Source of the DNA: Ifrita kowaldi
Lineage: Eukaryota > Chordata > Aves > Passeriformes > Cinclosomatidae
Length of the DNA: 64,000 nucleotides
Reading direction: 5' to 3'
Assembly: GCA_013398055.1 (NCBI GenBank)
Contig: VZRS01012079.1
Coordinates: forward strand, 64,747-128,746
The notes under the pieces were generated by a model. That model was not told the origin of the DNA. It saw only the letters and a list, made by a program, of their open reading frames with translations, and searched no databases. Position 1 is the stretch's first letter. Each line of letters starts with the position of its first letter. Both the position numbers and the translations under genes were made by a program. Shown here piece after piece: positions 27,401 through 39,800 of this stretch.

Positions 27401-29218
27401 CCCACGGTCAGGTCTTGGAGCAGGGATGCAGAAAGAGCTGGGGTAGCTGCATGCAAGCCAGGTTGACACTTGAAGAAGTGTGTGGCAGCTGTAGTGATTT
27501 GAGTCTGTGCTATTTACAGGTACTGACTGGATGAGAAATCTGTTCAGCACTGCTGGTCATAGCATGGGTTTATCACCTCAGGTCTCAGTGAAGCTGGGGA
27601 GACAGTGCTCTTTGGTGAATTGCATTGGGTGCAGGCACTGAAACATGCAGGGGGGTTAAACCAAGACAACAATATCCCCATCCAGCTGAAGGCAATAAAA
27701 ACCATGCAGAAAGGTGAACATTCTGGAAAACTACTGGAGTCTGATATAAGGCATGTTGCAATGGTAAAGTGCATGCTATGCTTCGCTTAAAAAGTGGGAA
27801 TTTACATGTGATTGTCTAATTTGTACTTTTAATATAAACTTGAACCTGTGTTTTGAGTACTCTCCACTCCCATCATCTAAGATTCATCCCTTTTAAACAC
27901 AGTAATATGTCCTTAGCCCTAGATGAAACCAACTTTCTTGACTGGCTGAAAATCAGAAATGTAATAAACCAAATAATTTCTTAGATTATAATTACTATCT
28001 GTACAACAGAGAACTCAGTGAGTTGCAGATCATCACACAAATAAGTAGAAAGAGATGATCTCCATATGCATGCCATCTTCATTTAAGAAAAGGAAATCTA
28101 AACTACACTAGAGGTCACTGCAGTTGAACCTAAGAAATTCTGAACCTCTGAATTCATTTACAGGAAGTTCAGGAAAACAAATGTAGACTGCTGTATTCGC
28201 CCTTACCTGTTATTTCAAATTTTTCCCCTGGTTAGGTAGGGAAAAACAAAGGAAAAATCAGTTCACCTCTTGCAGACATATTATTGTCTGACGATATTTC
28301 AAAAGCTGTGCAGGCTGGTAATATCTACATGAGGGAGAGCAAAATTTAAAACCGGTCATTGTAGTGCCGGGCTAGAACTTCCTTTCCTGAGGGACACAAA
28401 GGATAGGCAGCAAAGGGCCCCCCAGGTGACTGAATAAACACTGCTGCAGTTCCTCATGACTATAACTCTTTTGTTTTGTATTACTGTGGTCATGCTTATT
28501 TTTTCCATGGTGCCTAGGAGGCCTAAGCAAGGGAGGCCTAAGCAAATCCTATCCTGCACCTCTAAACAGCTACTTGGAAAGACAACTCCAGTTCCAGAGG
28601 ACTTACTGAGAGGAGATTGTGTTTATAAGATGAGTAAGGTTTTCAACAGTGATGGGTAAGCATACTCAAATATACCCTCACAAATACACTTATTTTTCAA
28701 CTCTAAAAGATGTTTTCCAGGTAAAGAAAGAAACGTATATTCACATCAATATAGGGAGCCATGAGTGTCTATCTCCTGCTTCTGAAAATTCAACTCTATG
28801 TACATGGAAGTGGAAAACAACAGCTGGGAGGGAGGGAATTTGGAGTACAAATGAACACCAGACCCAGCTGTAGATTTGCATTCTTTGACATCTGGTGCTG
28901 AGTAGACACTGGGGAATTCTGTGACAACATGAGATTTTTTGCATCTGTCAGCTAAATCTAGCAATTCTCTTGGGGACAATTGCATGGATGAGGTAGATCT
29001 CAGAGAGCTGTTTTAAGCCAGAACAAAATAAAAGAAGAGGACTGATTTGGACCCTCAATTCACAGAGCTGGCAGGTTGCATGAATTGGAATCACACATCT
29101 GTTCTGCAAGAGTTTGCAAGATAGCTTCCATAAAATACCAACATGTTTGATTTCAGGAGTGCTGTGACTTGGGGCCACTAAAACCTTTTGGTGCATAATC
29201 AAAGGGGTTAAGAGTGAG

Positions 29219-29240
29219 TGTGTGTGTGTGTGTGTGTGTG
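29219..29240. repeat. (TG)n microsatellite
   Basis: Eleven uninterrupted TG units, followed by CACGTGTATGTG. Confidence 0.98.
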
Positions 29241-30031
29241 CACGTGTATGTGGGGAATTCAATTAAAGGACAAAGACCTATACAGTTTAAAAATGGACTT
29301 TCAACACTTCTCTTTTACAACAAGATTATTGGAATATCATACTAAATCCAGATACTCAAGGAAAAGAAGGTTGTGACCACATGAAGCAATTCCGTGATCT
29401 GAAGTAATCCTGCCCTTACCTTTGTACTTTTACCTCATTCCAGTACAGCTGATCCTTTTTTTTGAGATGAGAAATAATCTTGTGCCTCATGCCAAACCAG
29501 TTTGTGGTTTACATGCAAACAAAGGAGTGAGAGTTTGAGCATCAAAGACATTTCATATCATTATACATTGTAAATCCTCATGTGCCCGCTTTGTCATTGA
29601 CATTATATAGTGTTTGACAATACACATTGTAAAACATCACTGCCAAATGAAATCAGATCACTAATTCATGGAATTTTACTTTAATCTGTGCTTTACAGTA
29701 ATTGCCATTCTTAAGAAGGCAGCTACTTAATTTAACGGGATTCTTCTTTGTATGCCACCAGGATAAACACAGACCTCATATGAAAGCATTTAACCTCCCT
29801 TCCTCATAACTCTGGATAACCAGGGGTGCGTGTAGACAGGCCAGACAGTGGTGCTGTGAAGTCTGTGGCTGTGACCTTTCCACCTCAGACATCTGAGAGC
29901 ACACAGTGCAGCAGCGCTAATGAAAGTGCCCTTTCTCGATGAACTCCTGCTTCACAGTCCCTGCCATGGTATATTGCATAGTCTGCCATGATGTAAAAAC
30001 GATCCACAGTGCAGAAGATGAAATAAGTCTT

Positions 30032-30049
30032 CTTCCTTCCTTCCTTCCT
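30032..30049. repeat. (TTCC)n microsatellite
   Basis: About four and a half TTCC units in a pyrimidine-rich stretch. Confidence 0.9.
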
Positions 30050-32210
30050 CATCTTCCTCTCAGATAGGCTGCTTGAATTGCTTTTGTTTTGGGATGACCC
30101 TTGTTCCAAGTGATTTCTGCACCGAAAGGACAGCAAAGAGCTTTTTACAGCTGCTGCTTGTAGATCATGACTCTTCAGATATAAATCAACAGGACCATTT
30201 TAATGCTATTGGCTAGTCCCCATTATCTGCACAAACTAATCAAATTTAAGCCATTTTCAGATACAGTGATTGAACAAGTTATTGTGTTAGAATGTTGTTT
30301 TCTTAACAGCAAGTGCCTTTGTGCTATTGTCATGAATATATGAAGGAATACCCTGAACTGCTTTGGCTCCCAGTTGTCTCTTTGCAAAGCAATCTTTGTG
30401 CTACACATGGGGTGGCAAATGTTTCTGTAATACAGACCCTGACTCCTTTAATTACAGCTTATTACCCTGTGAAGGAAAAAAAGCAACTAAAGCTCTTAAA
30501 TACCATATTAATGACAGCTATAAATGTAGATATTACCTCAGAAGTGCTGTAATAGAGTCTGGTATGCTGAATAAAAGTCCACAATTTTCTAAAATTATGC
30601 TGCTGTTACTATGAAAGAGACACAGGTGGGAGCTTACCAGGAGAAAATGGGCTCAGTTGACAACCTGTGGCTGATAAATATTAAAACCCAGTTTCTGAGA
30701 AATTCTCGGTTGGTTATAAATCAGGCATGAGAGAAACTTTGCTCCCTTGAGACAGCTGCCAAGTTTTTGCTCTGGATATAGACGCAGTTCCTTGAAAACG
30801 GAATGTATTTACAGCCTATAAGATACCAGCTATTTTTAATAAGGATTCTCAACAAGCTAACAATAGAACTTTTTGTTTACATTAGGAAGTGTTGGTATGT
30901 CTGCGTGGTTTTTGTGTGTCTGTGCATGTGAATGTAACCCTTGCACACACTATGCAACCTGTGGGGGGCCACTATAGGTGGTATTCAAGTCATGCAATTA
31001 ATTAAGTCCAGGCCACCCTAAGGCACAAGTCCCAGGGCGTGCACACATCAACCTTTCTAAAACTGGAGCACTAGTTTACAACACTGACACGCCTAAGCAA
31101 GGGACTGACATTAACCTCGTGCTAGATTTAAATCATTCCAGGCAGCCTGTTTTGAATTTCCAAATGTGCCGTACCGTTCTAGTGAGTTAATTCATTTGGT
31201 ATCCATTTCCTCCTGTCAGCTGCTTTTGGAAAATAAATTGTGCATTGTTATCTTAGCCTTGTCTATCCTGTTAATGGTTTAGGAAATGCAGCTGAAGATT
31301 ATCTGGAATTTTCTATGGCAGAGGTTGACCTGTGACAATGGGATGATCAATCACGTCTTGAAGGAGTCAGAAACTGTGAAATTCTTATTCATTTTGTTTT
31401 CTGTCTACAGCGTAGTTTTTAAAAAAATTGTTTTCCACCATTTGTGCAGAGGGGTAAAAACAAAAGTGTTGTCCCGAATTTTTGGAAAACATCCATTTCA
31501 GTGTTTAAATGTCATCCACCCAATGAGGGTGGATATAGCAATACACTACAAATTCCATATTTCCCAGCAGTATATTAGAAGTCTTCTCTGTTGCCTTCTT
31601 GTTTGGTGTTAGTGATTATATTGACAACACCCTGATGTTTTTTGGTGTTTCGTGATGCTTTCTTAGGCTAGGTGTGAGTGGGGATGGATGTAGTGCTCCC
31701 ACCCCAGAGTGTCTTTCAACACTGGACTCACAAGAGAGCATTGTCCAGCAGGACTGGGGTGTTCCCCAAATGCTCATCTCCTTCAGCTCAATGGCGCAGC
31801 CTTCACCTGTCAAACCCTGTCCCCTGCTTCCCAACACATGTTAAGGATGGCAGTACGTGTATCCTCTAATTCACTCTGGTGAGAGGCACTACTTTTAACT
31901 GGTCCTCCCGGAGTTTAGAAAACAAAGCTATCCAGAGTGTCTCTGATTTCTGTTGAAGTGCTGGAAAGACTCCCACAAGAGACAATTCCTGTCTATTAAT
32001 CTATTAGTTGGCAGCAGTAGCCTTCCCTGCTCTTTCCAATCCTACCACCACTTCCAAAACCTCACAGTTTTTCTTTACACACCTTCCTCAGTTTCCTAGC
32101 AAGCATTTCAAATCTGCTATTCTATGATTATTCCAGCAACTAATTTTTAGAAATGCTTAGATATCTTTGCTCCCTGGTGTTCTGGCTGTGTTGCTCATGC
32201 CAGTTTTCAG

Positions 32211-32253
32211 CACTGTGCTGTGTGCTAACCCCACTGTGGCACACAGCACAGTG
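32211..32253. repeat. 15-bp perfect inverted repeat (hairpin)
   Basis: The left arm CACTGTGCTGTGTGC (32211-32225) and right arm GCACACAGCACAGTG (32239-32253) are exact reverse complements around a 13-base loop. The stem can extend by two weaker pairs. It is short for a typical microRNA precursor. No role is evident. Confidence 0.9.
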
Positions 32254-33774
32254 TTACTCGTGCCCACACTCTCCCTTCTCTGCAACCACAATTAGATCAT
32301 CTCAAAATATCTGTACTGCTCAGAGGCTCTAGATCTGATGTGAAGGTTCATAGATTAATTTAGCACAAGTAGTTTACCTTGGGATTTAAACAAGCTACTA
32401 TTTTAACAGCCCTGAATCTTTTTGGCTGTCCCTGTGCTGAAGTCCTATGCTTCCCATAGGATCTGTGGGAATAAAAAGTGTATAAAAAGAAAAAGAAGCA
32501 CAAAATTCTTAGCCTTTCAGCCCTTCATTTTCCTGTGACTTTCAGACAGTTCTGACTTGCACACTGGAGAGACTCAGAGTTATTTTTTTACGAGAAACAG
32601 ATTGAACGCGCAGATTTTCATTGATCTCAGTGCAAGTGAAGTTCACCTCTCTGAAGAATCCCCAAAGAGTCTGACACACGGTGCCAGGAATAGTCAGGAC
32701 CTTGTACTTGAGTCTGTTTTCTCCTGCACTTCCCCTCTCCTCAGCAGGTGGTGGAAAGACCTCTTTATTTTCCCTCATTACGCTTTTCATTGTTGCAAAT
32801 GGCTTTGACCATTTTAGCCTTACTTTAACTTAAGCCACCGAAGTGGACCCCTGAGTTGCTCTTTAATCCTGAACTGAGTGGGAACAGAAGCTGCTTATAC
32901 AGTAGTGAGGAAATCCATTCTCTGAGAAGGAATTCTCTACAGCCTCACGTGGCATTGCCTGAGCACAATCCTCACCAGCACTGATGCGATGCACAAATCC
33001 GAGCTGGGCCAAATAACTTGCATCCTGTGCACATCTGACTTTCCATTTCCTCAGTGTTTCACAGTGAGCATAAAAATCCCCTCCCCTGGAGATGCTGGTG
33101 ATTCTTGGATGGCTCTGTGTACCTTGTGTGGCCTGCATGTGCCTGGCTTTTTGCTGGTGTCTGTGGATAGCTCATTCTTCCCTTGGTGCTGAAGAGCTGC
33201 AGCTGCACATCTGCGAGATACTCCAGGGAGAAATGGACCACAGTTTGGTGTTCATAAATAGCCTCTCAAATCCAACATATGTGAAAGAGAATGCTATCAA
33301 TGCTTCTATTTCAATTTTATCATTAATTTTACAAAATTGTAACAATAATAAAAAATGTCCTGTATTCTCTGTAACAAAAGTTGGTGAAGTTCCAGTGGAG
33401 TCTGTGCAATTGCATCAAATATGCCACCAGAAAATTCAGCCCATGAAGGGAAAAGAAGTCTCAATAATGTTATACTGTCAACAGGAATATTTATTTTTCT
33501 TATTGCCAAACGATCATTTTCTCTGTTCAGAACTCCGACTGCAATTTTTGCTATCAAGAATATGGGTTTTAAATAGAAAAATAAAGAGTAAACTAGGATA
33601 ATTTACAATATTACTTTAGCTTTAATTTTCAAGTGAAAACATTACCAAACTAAATTTCAGATAGCGTTTTACTATGCGCAAACCATTGTTGACATAATAA
33701 CTTCTATTTTAGGTTGCTAGCAAAGAAAAGAACAATGTGACCCATTTAAAAACTGGCTCACAGAAAAATATTAG

Positions 33775-34435
33775 CAAGCCATTTATCATTTCTATTTAAT
33801 TTTGGTGATAAGCACCTTTTGATAGAAACATTTCTTTGTTACAAAACTAACAGTAGCATAGGACATATTTGACCATAACACATGTGCTTTGCAATGGTAC
33901 TGAGAAATGGACTTTCTGTTTGTTGCCAGTTGTTTGGAAAAGAAATAAAAAAGTGGAAAATGCTCACCTTTGAATTCTTCAGTACATGGAGCCTGATTTT
34001 TGAAATCTCTGATTAAAAGGCAAATCAAACTCACACAGCTGGAGTGCTGCAATGGCTGGATACAGCCTGACAAAAGCAATCCAAGAGGTCTCTAGAGTGC
34101 ATTGGCATAGAGGGCCATAATGCAAAAATAATATTGCAAAGTTCCTGTTAATAATAATAATAATAATACAAACATTTCTGATACAAGTGACTGAGGAGGT
34201 GAAGAGAGGAGATGCTCTGCAGGACCTGATTTTCACAAACGAGATCTTGTTGGGAATGTGAATGCCAGGAGCAGGTGTGGCCACCATGGAACTCAGGATC
34301 CTGAGAGAAGACCGCAATTTAACAACCCTGGACATCAGGAAAGCAAACAATGGGACCTGCTTGGAAGAATCCCACGTGACACCATCTTGCAGAGGAGAGG
34401 AGGAGTTCAGGAGGGCTGACTGATTTTCAAGGATC
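33775..34435. repeat. 661-bp duplicated segment, copy 1 (probable assembly duplication)
   Basis: This segment, from CAAGCCATTTATCATTTC to TTTTCAAGGATC, is repeated immediately after a single N. I see one difference, C at 34063 against A at 34725. It includes a (TAA)n microsatellite at 34149-34167 and, from about 34065, the 5' part of a CR1 fragment. A one-base N joining two near-identical ends suggests that two overlapping contigs, perhaps two haplotypes, were placed side by side. Confidence 0.95.
34065..34435 (+). mobile_element. CR1 LINE fragment (duplicate of the start of the next element)
   Basis: This is the part of copy 1 that matches CR1 ORF2. Phrases such as CAATCCAAGAGGTCTCTAGA and GCAGGACCTGATTTTCACAA belong to the end of the endonuclease region. 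It breaks off at the N and is most likely not an independent insertion. Confidence 0.8.
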
Positions 34436-34436
34436 N
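34436..34436. other. Single-N scaffold join
   Basis: One unknown base separates the two 661-bp copies. Confidence 0.98.
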
Positions 34437-35097
34437 CAAGCCATTTATCATTTCTATTTAATTTTGGTGATAAGCACCTTTTGATAGAAACATTTCTTTG
34501 TTACAAAACTAACAGTAGCATAGGACATATTTGACCATAACACATGTGCTTTGCAATGGTACTGAGAAATGGACTTTCTGTTTGTTGCCAGTTGTTTGGA
34601 AAAGAAATAAAAAAGTGGAAAATGCTCACCTTTGAATTCTTCAGTACATGGAGCCTGATTTTTGAAATCTCTGATTAAAAGGCAAATCAAACTCACACAG
34701 CTGGAGTGCTGCAATGGCTGGATAAAGCCTGACAAAAGCAATCCAAGAGGTCTCTAGAGTGCATTGGCATAGAGGGCCATAATGCAAAAATAATATTGCA
34801 AAGTTCCTGTTAATAATAATAATAATAATACAAACATTTCTGATACAAGTGACTGAGGAGGTGAAGAGAGGAGATGCTCTGCAGGACCTGATTTTCACAA
34901 ACGAGATCTTGTTGGGAATGTGAATGCCAGGAGCAGGTGTGGCCACCATGGAACTCAGGATCCTGAGAGAAGACCGCAATTTAACAACCCTGGACATCAG
35001 GAAAGCAAACAATGGGACCTGCTTGGAAGAATCCCACGTGACACCATCTTGCAGAGGAGAGGAGGAGTTCAGGAGGGCTGACTGATTTTCAAGGATC
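34437..35097. repeat. 661-bp duplicated segment, copy 2
   Basis: This is the second copy. It reads on naturally into the rest of the CR1 element beyond 35097, whereas copy 1 stops at the N. This copy is therefore the one joined to the right flank. The (TAA)n run is at 34811-34829. Confidence 0.95.
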
Positions 35098-36803
35098 GCC
35101 TCTTCCAGACTCAAGAGTTGTTGATCCCCACCTGCAGGAAGTAAAACAAAGGTGGGAGGAGGCCTGCATGGATGAACAGGAATCTCAAAGGTAAAAAAGA
35201 AACATTCAAGAGGTGGAAGTAGAGTTAGGTCAAATGGGAGGAATATAGAGACACTGACCAAGCATGCAGGGATCAGGTTAGTAAAGTCAAAGCCTGCTTG
35301 GAGTTGAATCTAGCTAGAGATGTGAAGGGCAAAAAGGGAGGTTTCTGCAGGGACATCAGCAGCAAAAGGAAGACTGGAGAAAATGTAGGCTCACTGCTGA
35401 ATGGGACAGGTGACCAGGTGACAGAGGACACAGAAAAGACCAATGTACTCAGTGCTCTTTTCTCTTTGTCTCCAGTGGTAAAACCAACCTTCAGGAATCT
35501 CAGGTCCCTGAGACACACGAAAACATCTGGAATAAGCAAGAATTGCCATTGTTGGAGAAGGACCAGATTAGGGGACTCTTACACAGCTGGAATGAACACA
35601 AGTCCATGGGACCTGATGGGGTGCAACCACAAGCCCTGAGGGAGCTAATGTCACTGCAAGACCTTCCTTGAAATGCCATCAGAGAAGGGTCCTGAGGACT
35701 GGAAGAAAGCCAGTGTCACTTCTTTCTTTAAGAAGGAACTATAGGTCAGTCGGAGCAGTGGATGTTGTTACCTTGAGTTTAGCAAGGTTTTTGACACTGG
35801 CTACTGTGACATCCTTCCTGGTAAAGAAATGATGTACAGACTAGATAACAGGAGTAAGTTGAACTGAAAATTGCCTGAACTGCTGGGCTGAAAGCACTGT
35901 GATCAGTCACACAAATTCCACCTGGAGACCACTCACCAGAGGTGTACACTGGAGATTGATATTAGGGCCAAAAGTGTTTAATATCTCCATAAGTTACCTG
36001 GACAGTGGGACAGAGTGCTCCCTCAGCAAGTTTACAGACGATAAAAAACTCGAACATGTGGCTGCTACACCAGATGTTTGTGACTGGAGAAACATGCTGA
36101 ACAGAAACCTCTTGAAGTTCAAAAAAGGGAAATGCCAAGTCAAAGGAACCCATAGACCTGCACGTACACATAAAAGCTGTGGGGTCAACCAGCTGAAAAG
36201 CAGCTTTAATACAAAGGACCTTCTGGGCTTCATTAGGAAGAGAGTTGCCAGAAGCTCAAAGGTGGTGAACCTGCCCCTCCACTCAGTGTTGCTGAGTCTG
36301 CATGTGGAGTTCTGTGTCCTGTTCTCAGCTGTCCAAGATGAGAGATGTTGAGCTACTGAAGAGAGTCCAGTGCAGGGCCAAGAAAATGGTTAAGGAACTG
36401 GAGTGTCTCTCCTAACAGGAAAGGCTGAGATAGGTGGGGCGATTGAGCCATGAGATAAGAAAGCTCAGGGGGGATCTCATCCATGTGAATAAATACTTGA
36501 TGGAGGTGAGTGAAAAGGATGGAGTCAGGATCTTTTCAGTGGTGCCTAATGACAAGAGTCAACAGAACAAATGAAACACAGGAAATTCCACTTAAATGTA
36601 AGAAAAACAATAATTTCTATGAGAATGGTTGAACAGGTGGCACAGGTTTCCCAGAGAGGTGGTGGGTTCTCCATCCTTGGAGATATTCAAAACCCAATGA
36701 GACATGACCTTGAAAATCTGCTTTAAGCTGACCCTACTTTGAGTAGGGGGTTTGGACTAGTTGGTTTCTAGAGCTGCTTTACAATCTCAGCCATTCTGTG
36801 AAA
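34727..36803 (+). mobile_element. CR1 LINE, longest copy in the window (ORF2 part to 3' end), decayed
   Basis: About 2.1 kb of CR1 on the + strand. In order there is the end of the endonuclease region (GCAGGACCTGATTTTCACAA); the linker to the reverse transcriptase (LELNLARDVKGKKGGFCRDI at about 35298-35357); the SPWDLMG segment near 35600 (from SMGPDG); and a shortened palm. The usual FADD catalytic box reads FTDD at about 36031-36042. The C-terminal part and the 3' tail end in GCCATTCTGTGAAAC near 36803. Stop codons, frameshifts and an internal loss around 35745 make it inactive. An insertion of about 80 bp carrying the (TAA)n run interrupts the 5' part at roughly 34761-34842. Confidence 0.9.
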
Positions 36804-39800
36804 CTATTGCTTATATAATAAACCAAAAAGTGCTGGCTGTGTAGGAAGCCCCACGTCACAGTCTGGATGCAATCATGCTCTTCTGCTGCTAGTAAGTTCT
36901 GCTAGAAAGAATTCATGTATAAACCTGCAGGGTGTAAGTGCATGAGGGATCCTGACATCCAGGGAGACAGCAGGGACCTTTTGGCACCTGATTCTGGGGT
37001 AGATGGGGGATGCTTTGCCGCTCCTCACCAGCTGCATTCCTTAGAGGCTGGGCTTTCCCACCCCCGGGTAGGGAGCACAGTGAGCATGACAACCTTGGTC
37101 CGTCAGTCTGCTGGAGAGGAGGAGTGAGCTGCTGGTGGGGAACAACTGGCTCTGCTGGCACGGGGGCACCTGGGGAGCCCTTCTCTCAAGGAGAACCTGC
37201 AGCTGATTTTTCCAGCCTACTTTCTAGACCTTTTGTGCTGATCTCACAAAGCACAAAGGGAATAGAGCAGGGCTGGGAATACGTGTGAAAAAATATCTCC
37301 CCCAGCCTTTTAAATACTGAAGAGAAGGAGTATGTAACAGCATGACTTTTGTACCAGTTCCACAGAGATAAAACCACTTTGGAAAGCAGTTTTTTCATTG
37401 TTTAGGAAAACTAATTTTCTGCCCAGCTTTGAATTAGACAAAGTAATTTTATTTTCTCTTCAAGTTCCTATTATTGTTATGTCTATTATCAGCAGTGAAT
37501 TATTTTGAACACCAAGCATAAGAAGAAAGCTATATATATTTTTTTTACATCATCCTTTTAATAGTAAATTTTGGCCTAGATCACTTACTCTGTTTAGGAT
37601 TAATGCATTCATGAGTCTTATTTTCAGTAGCTATGAAGAAAAGACATTTTAAAGCAAATTGAGGTAGCTGATATCTTCTCTAATGCATTTTTAATGTATG
37701 ATACATTGTAAGGACCAGAAAAGCATTCTGTGCTCTGCAATACAATTTGACAACTGAAAAAAAAACAAACCAAAAAACCAGTAACAAAGAAAGTAAGATA
37801 AAAACAAGCTAACAGAACATAGGGGAAGAGTGAAAGATACAGCCGTGCTATTAGTGTCCAGTTAGCTAATTTTATTGGGATTTCCAGCGTATGAAAGATG
37901 AATGTGATAACTGGTGGGGGTATGAGGATGTTGTGATATTAATAAGAATGTAATTCCAGAAGAAATTGTCTTGTGATTTATAGCTAATAATATTACTGAA
38001 ATGAGGCTAATGAAGGCAATCAATCCTATATAATACATTTTTGTAAATCTGATTCTCAAAGCATTTCTGATAGAAAGAGGATAGATTTGTCTTCTGGCAG
38101 CAACCCCTGCTGGCATGAGAAGTCCCACTGAAATCAACTGACAGGCAGACAGGGGAGTAAATAAACCTCTGTGGATGCACTTCTGCTCTGCCTTGCTTCT
38201 GTAGTTCCTCTCTCATGGCAATGTCCTCAGAGTCACATTTTCTGTAAGAAAACTGCTCCAGTGCATCTGGAGCGCAGTCTCAGACCTCGCTGCTCTACTA
38301 ATGAACTCTGCCTGCTCTGAAAGTTGCCTTTGCTCTTGCTGACTTGGGTACAGATCACAAAGACCTTTGCTGTGCTGTGCCAGTCTCTCCAGACCTTTGG
38401 GTATTTATGCAATTAGCTGGTCTATGCTGCACCCCACGCTGCTTGGTTTTACTGATATTATTATACTAGAGGAAGGCAAGCTTCATCATATTTACCCATT
38501 TTGTAGGAACACTGCAGAGCATGTTTTCCCACCTGTGCCTCCCTTCTCTAAGCAACTGAAATCAGCTTCAGTGAGATTTAGCAGATCCCTGAAAACATAC
38601 AGACACTTATTGTCCTCTTTGTCCCCTTCCTTGTCTGTTTCATTACCCATTTTCTTTGGAAAGGATAATGTAATTTATAACATGTATCTTTATATCATTT
38701 GGAAGAACACCTATTTCTTCAGAGAAATGTCATGGGATATATTTAAAATGACAGAAATTTTAGAAATCTGGCAGTACTTTGCTTTGCTTGAAGTACAGAC
38801 TCATAGTTGTCCTTATGAGGGGATGTCTACAATGAAATTACTAATCTTGTGAATAATTTCATGGATGTTAAAGAGTGACCTCTGTTCTGGGTAGACTGTG
38901 AAGAGAAGCTCCCACACACCTTTATCTCCTCAAGCCCAACACCTTCCTCTTCAGGATTCTGGAAATGGACATTATAGCAGAGGTTTCTGTCCCTGTCACC
39001 ATGCTTATTTAAGTCAATGGCAATAACCTTTTTGATGTCAGTGAGGCAGGATAAAATCTTGTGTAAACAGCCAGCACTCACATCTTTCCTCATCTCAAGA
39101 ACCTTGCTGACATCTGACTTAACACCTTACACATCCACCCCACCCAAATACTGAAGTAGGCACAGATATGTAACAGCAAGGAGGTATCATGGTGTAGAAA
39201 AGGATGTGAATATAAGGTTGGATTAAAGGTGTAGTGCTGTAGACAAGATCATACCATCTATTTTTTTGTGCAAGTTTTTTGTATATCTCAGTTCCAAGAA
39301 GCTGTTGAGGCAAGCAGGATGAGGCACAGGAGATTTACAGGCAAAAATATATTTGAACCATCAGATGCTCGGAAGAACTGAAGCCTTATCTGAGCTTGAT
39401 GAGAAGAACCTGAGAAATGACACAGACTGGAGAAACACCAGCGACACAGCAAACAAGGGAATGGCTACTGGTTTCAAAAGAAAAACAGCTGATTATATTT
39501 TGTCAGAAAAGGAAAGATTTTAGTCCTGACTGTTTTTTTGTGTTCGAGGTTACTTACGAAAACCACTTAGCACAGAGCAGATTAGATCCTGGCTTGCGTG
39601 TAAATTCATTAATGTTTCACTGAACTGTTCTAATGCCATCAGACTGCCCCATGTCACATGTGTTGTGTCTATGAATGCTCTCTTTGTCTCCCTGCGTAGC
39701 AAGGAAGGTGAAAGGCACTGGAATTGAACTGATTCTTCAAGCCAAGAATCTTTGCAATCATAAATAAAGTAAGTCCCTTCAGCTTAACATTCATTGCCTC

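Larger units (their letters stand above)
24476..33774. other. Intergenic, no gene recognised
   Basis: About 9.3 kb. It holds a slightly GC-richer patch at 25795-25980 without recognisable coding, a (TG)11 microsatellite at 29219-29240, a (TTCC)n run at 30032-30049, a 15-bp direct duplication at about 28519-28548 (GGCCTAAGCAA words) and a 15-bp perfect inverted repeat at 32211-32253. The open frame at 33092-33601 has no recognisable domain. Confidence 0.55.

Noticed and set aside
33092..33601. 169-codon + strand frame with a cysteine-rich, hydrophobic start
   Set aside because: The start resembles a signal peptide by chance, but the rest has no domain and there is no gene context.
34641..35261. 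206-codon minus-strand open frame
   Set aside because: It is an antisense reading of a CR1 element and of the duplicated 661-bp segment; no domain.
38367..38852. 161-codon + strand frame
   Set aside because: No family resemblance, no splice or promoter context, and composition typical of the surrounding intergenic DNA.
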